In this document: positions 62,034-64,000 of the stretch, piece by piece
Layout of the letters: each line of letters begins with the position of its first letter
Position numbering within the stretch: position 1 is the first letter of the stretch
NCBI RefSeq assembly: GCF_000165505.1
Contig: NC_014634.1
Span: forward strand, 1 to 64,000
Reading direction: 5' to 3'
DNA: 64,000 nt
From: Ilyobacter polytropus DSM 2926
Lineage (GTDB): Bacteria > Fusobacteriota > Fusobacteriia > Fusobacteriales > Fusobacteriaceae
Translations under genes and position numbers: made by a program
The notes under the pieces: model-generated
What the model was told of the DNA's origin: nothing
The model's input: the letters and a program-made list of their open reading frames with translations, nothing else
Databases searched by the model: none

Positions 62034-63097
62034 ATATTTCCTCCTCGTTCTTCGAGGATTTTTTCATAGACCTTTATATATTTATCCACCATTCGGTCTA
62101 CTGAAAATTTTTCCTCCACAATCTCTCTACATCTTTTTCTGTCAATGCTTGAGATGTTCTCCAAGGCTCTTAGAGCTCCGTCTACATCATTCACAATAAA
62201 CCCATTGACACCATCCTCTATAAGTTCAGGCATACTACCTTTGTTATATGCTATTACAGGTGTCCCACAAGCCATCGCTTCAACGACAGATAATCCAAAG
62301 GGTTCTTGGAAGTATATAGGGTGAAGAAGGGCCAGTGCTCCGCCTAACAACTTATCTCTCTCTTCAGGTCCAACACTTCCTATATAGGTGATCTGTTCAT
62401 TCAGATGGGGCTCTACTTCATCTTTAAAATACCCTTCATCTTGAATAATTCCTGCCATGATGAGTTTTTTATTGGATCTCTTAGCAGTCTCAATAGCTTC
62501 CTTTGGACCTTTATCTCTATGTAATCTTCCGAAAAATAACAGATAATCTTCAGGTAGTTCTCTATATGTAAATTGATTTAAATCTATTCCATGGTGTACA
62601 GTACCAATATAATTCAAACCACTATTCCTATCCGAATTGCTTATCGAAACATAGTAGGTTCTTTTGTTATATTTTTCATACACAGGGAGTATTTTTTCAG
62701 AAGAAAATCCGTGTATTGTAGTAAGTACTGGCGTCTCAACTAAACCACTATATGTCAACGGGAGAAAATCAAAATTGTTATGTATAATATCAAATTCATC
62801 GGCGCTCTGAAATACATTAGCTATATGCAGACCTTCCCAGACTTTAGGATCTATATTTTTATCCTCTTCATATCCGACTTGACATACTGATCTCAATTCT
62901 CCTTCTGTTATAGATTCCCCTGTTGCAAATAGGGTTACATCCACTCCTCTTTTTACTAAACCCTCACAAAGTAAGGAAACAACACTTTCCCAAGGACCAT
63001 AATGTCTTGGAGGGGTTCTCCAAGCTATGGGGGAAATCAAAGCCACCCTCAACGGAGTCTTTTTCTGAATTTCATCACTTCTTCTATTTTTATTCAC
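62030..63097 (-). CDS. GT4-family glycosyltransferase
   Basis: About 355 aa from a GTG at 63097, chosen because GAGGTGG lies six bases upstream; the frame is open to 63259 but those starts lack ribosome sites. The GT-B pattern is clear: RVALISPIAWRTPPRHYGPW, FDIIHNNFDFLPL, FFGRLHRDKGPKEAIE, and the donor motif EPFGLSVVEAMACGTPV. It likely adds a sugar from a nucleotide donor to build the chain that the two GH130 enzymes can shorten. It is first in the cluster. Confidence 0.87.
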   Translation of the reverse strand: MNKNRRSDEIQKKTPLRVALISPIAWRTPPRHYGPWESVVSLLCEGLVKRGVDVTLFATGESITEGELRSVCQVGYEEDKNIDPKVWEGLHIANVFQSADEFDIIHNNFDFLPLTYSGLVETPVLTTIHGFSSEKILPVYEKYNKRTYYVSISNSDRNSGLNYIGTVHHGIDLNQFTYRELPEDYLLFFGRLHRDKGPKEAIETAKRSNKKLIMAGIIQDEGYFKDEVEPHLNEQITYIGSVGPEERDKLLGGALALLHPIYFQEPFGLSVVEAMACGTPVIAYNKGSMPELIEDGVNGFIVNDVDGALRALENISSIDRKRCREIVEEKFSVDRMVDKYIKVYEKILEERGGNM

Positions 63098-63314
63098 CTT
63101 AAACCACCTCATTTTTAATTCTTTCTGATCCATTTCATACAAAAAAAATGATTGTTTCTTTCTTGAATAATGATTAGAACTTAATTTTAATTGCATTGAT
63201 TGTTGAGAATCATATATTTTTTGACTTTCATACAGTTTATTTAAATAATTATAGACCAAATCTATAATTCAGAATAATATAGCCATATATTTAATTAAAA
63301 GGAGCCAAAGAAAA

Positions 63315-63530
63315 ATGATATATGGATATTGCAGAGTAAGTACAAAGCATCAGAACCTACAGAGAAAGGTAGATGCACTGATTGACCACGGAATAAATCC
63401 AAGATTTATATTTTCAGATAAATATAGTGGAAAGACTTTGGACAGAGAAGGTCTTAATGAGCTATTAGCGATATTGAAACCTGGAGATATACTGGTTGTA
63501 AAGGAGATTGACAGGCTCTCTCTAAAATAA
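63315..63530 (+). pseudogene. Truncated serine resolvase
   Basis: 71 codons, matching the first third of the resolvase at 43151 (YGYCRVSTKHQNLQ, FSDKYSGKTLDREGLNE, VVKEIDRLS). After EIDRLS the sequence switches to the end of an IS256-family transposase gene on the other strand. The catalytic Ser is present but the rest of the catalytic domain and the HTH are missing. AAAGGAGCC precedes the ATG. Confidence 0.85.
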
Positions 63531-64000
63531 ATATTCTGAGAGTCTGTTTTCATATTTAATTGCCAATTGTCCAAGAATCTGATCCCAACCTCTTTTAAAA
63601 CTCCTATCCCATTTTTTATCCAGATCAATTACCACAAGATATAGCTGTTTTAAAAGAGACATATCCGTAGGAAAGACTCCTTTGGATTTAGTAACCTTTC
63701 TAAACTGCCTGTGGACGTTTTCTATCATATTGGTTGTGTACATGACCTTTTTAATTTCTTCTGTATATTCATAGAATGCACTCAATTGACTCCAGTTCAC
63801 TTCCCAGCTCCTTAGAGCGTATGGATATTTGAATTTCCAGGAATCCTTGATAGTATTAAGGGCAGTTAGTCCTGCTTCTTCACTTGGGGCGGTATAAATA
63901 GATTTTAAGTCATGCGCAAAAGATTTTCTGTCTTTGTAGCTTACATATTTTAGCGTATTCCTTATTTGGTGAACTATGCACCTCTGGATCTGAGCCTGTG
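63522..64000 (-). mobile_element. IS256-family transposase, 3' part (runs off the window)
   Basis: The frame is open from the window edge (QRCIVHQIRNTLKYVSYKDR) to the stop at 63522-63524. It includes TAPSEEAGLTALNTIKDSWK, TTNMIENVHRQFRKVTKSKG and FKRGWDQILGQLAIKYENRL. It differs from the transposase at 55461 and matches the remnant at 17394-17557. The region continues upstream of the displayed GTG, so any annotation starting at 63800 would be a partial. No IS end is seen beyond the stop; the truncated resolvase joins directly. Confidence 0.85.

Overview
The window looks like the replication-partition end of a low-GC, AT-rich plasmid or secondary replicon. It opens with a replication initiator, a ParA ATPase and a small ParB-like partner. 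Gene content suggests an anaerobic Fusobacteriota-like bacterium (Ilyobacter or Propionigenium type): rubredoxins, a hybrid cluster protein, a flavodiiron protein, Fusobacterium-like partition proteins and strong Shine-Dalgarno sites. That placement is inference from gene families and base composition; no rRNA or tRNA is present to test it.

Layout. 1-3.9 kb: rep-parA-parB-like, two copies of a GGTAACACAGTGTTACC palindrome and a nucleotidyltransferase/HEPN pair whose HEPN has lost its catalytic His. 4.1-9.7 kb: a c-di-GMP region with an EAL protein, an HD-GYP protein and a small Cys-containing protein; the last two each lie behind a c-di-GMP-I (GEMM-I) riboswitch, and a candidate small RNA lies between them. 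9.8-14.8 kb: a methyltransferase, then an oxygen/NO defence set (double rubredoxin, 2[4Fe-4S] ferredoxin, Hcp, rubredoxin, flavodiiron protein). 15-17.6 kb: a secreted TPR protein, a DUF4242 protein and IS debris. 17.6-27.9 kb: a copper island with two multicopper oxidases, a dead P-type ATPase, a CuA-like lipoprotein, an HMA chaperone, two Spy/CpxP-like proteins and a two-component system. 28-31.4 kb: an Fe(III) ABC transporter. 31.8-39.2 kb: a sulfate uptake and activation operon using AprAB-type APS reductase. 39.2-42.1 kb: decayed genes around two intact FMN-binding proteins. 42.2-48.1 kb: a methyltransferase, a serine resolvase and a riboswitch-headed diguanylate cyclase operon with a homopolymer frameshift. 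48.4-55.1 kb: a type I restriction-modification locus with an embedded degenerate HEPN gene. 55.3-64 kb: an IS256-family element, a GT4/GH130/GH130/GT4 mannoside cluster, and a resolvase cut off at another IS256-family transposase.

How parts work together. Three GEMM-I riboswitches sit in front of c-di-GMP turnover genes or an unknown gene, so the messenger probably feeds back on its own metabolism. The copper island shares an 11-bp-period direct-repeat motif in its divergent promoters, consistent with control by the local OmpR-type regulator. The sulfur operon encodes import, activation and reduction of sulfate to sulfite, but no sulfite reductase is seen. The GH130 pair beside two glycosyltransferases looks like a synthesis/phosphorolysis cycle for a mannose polymer.

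Much of the window is mosaic: at least five IS256-family remnants, duplicated trailer sequences, and genes stopped by single point changes. I found no CRISPR array, rRNA or tRNA.
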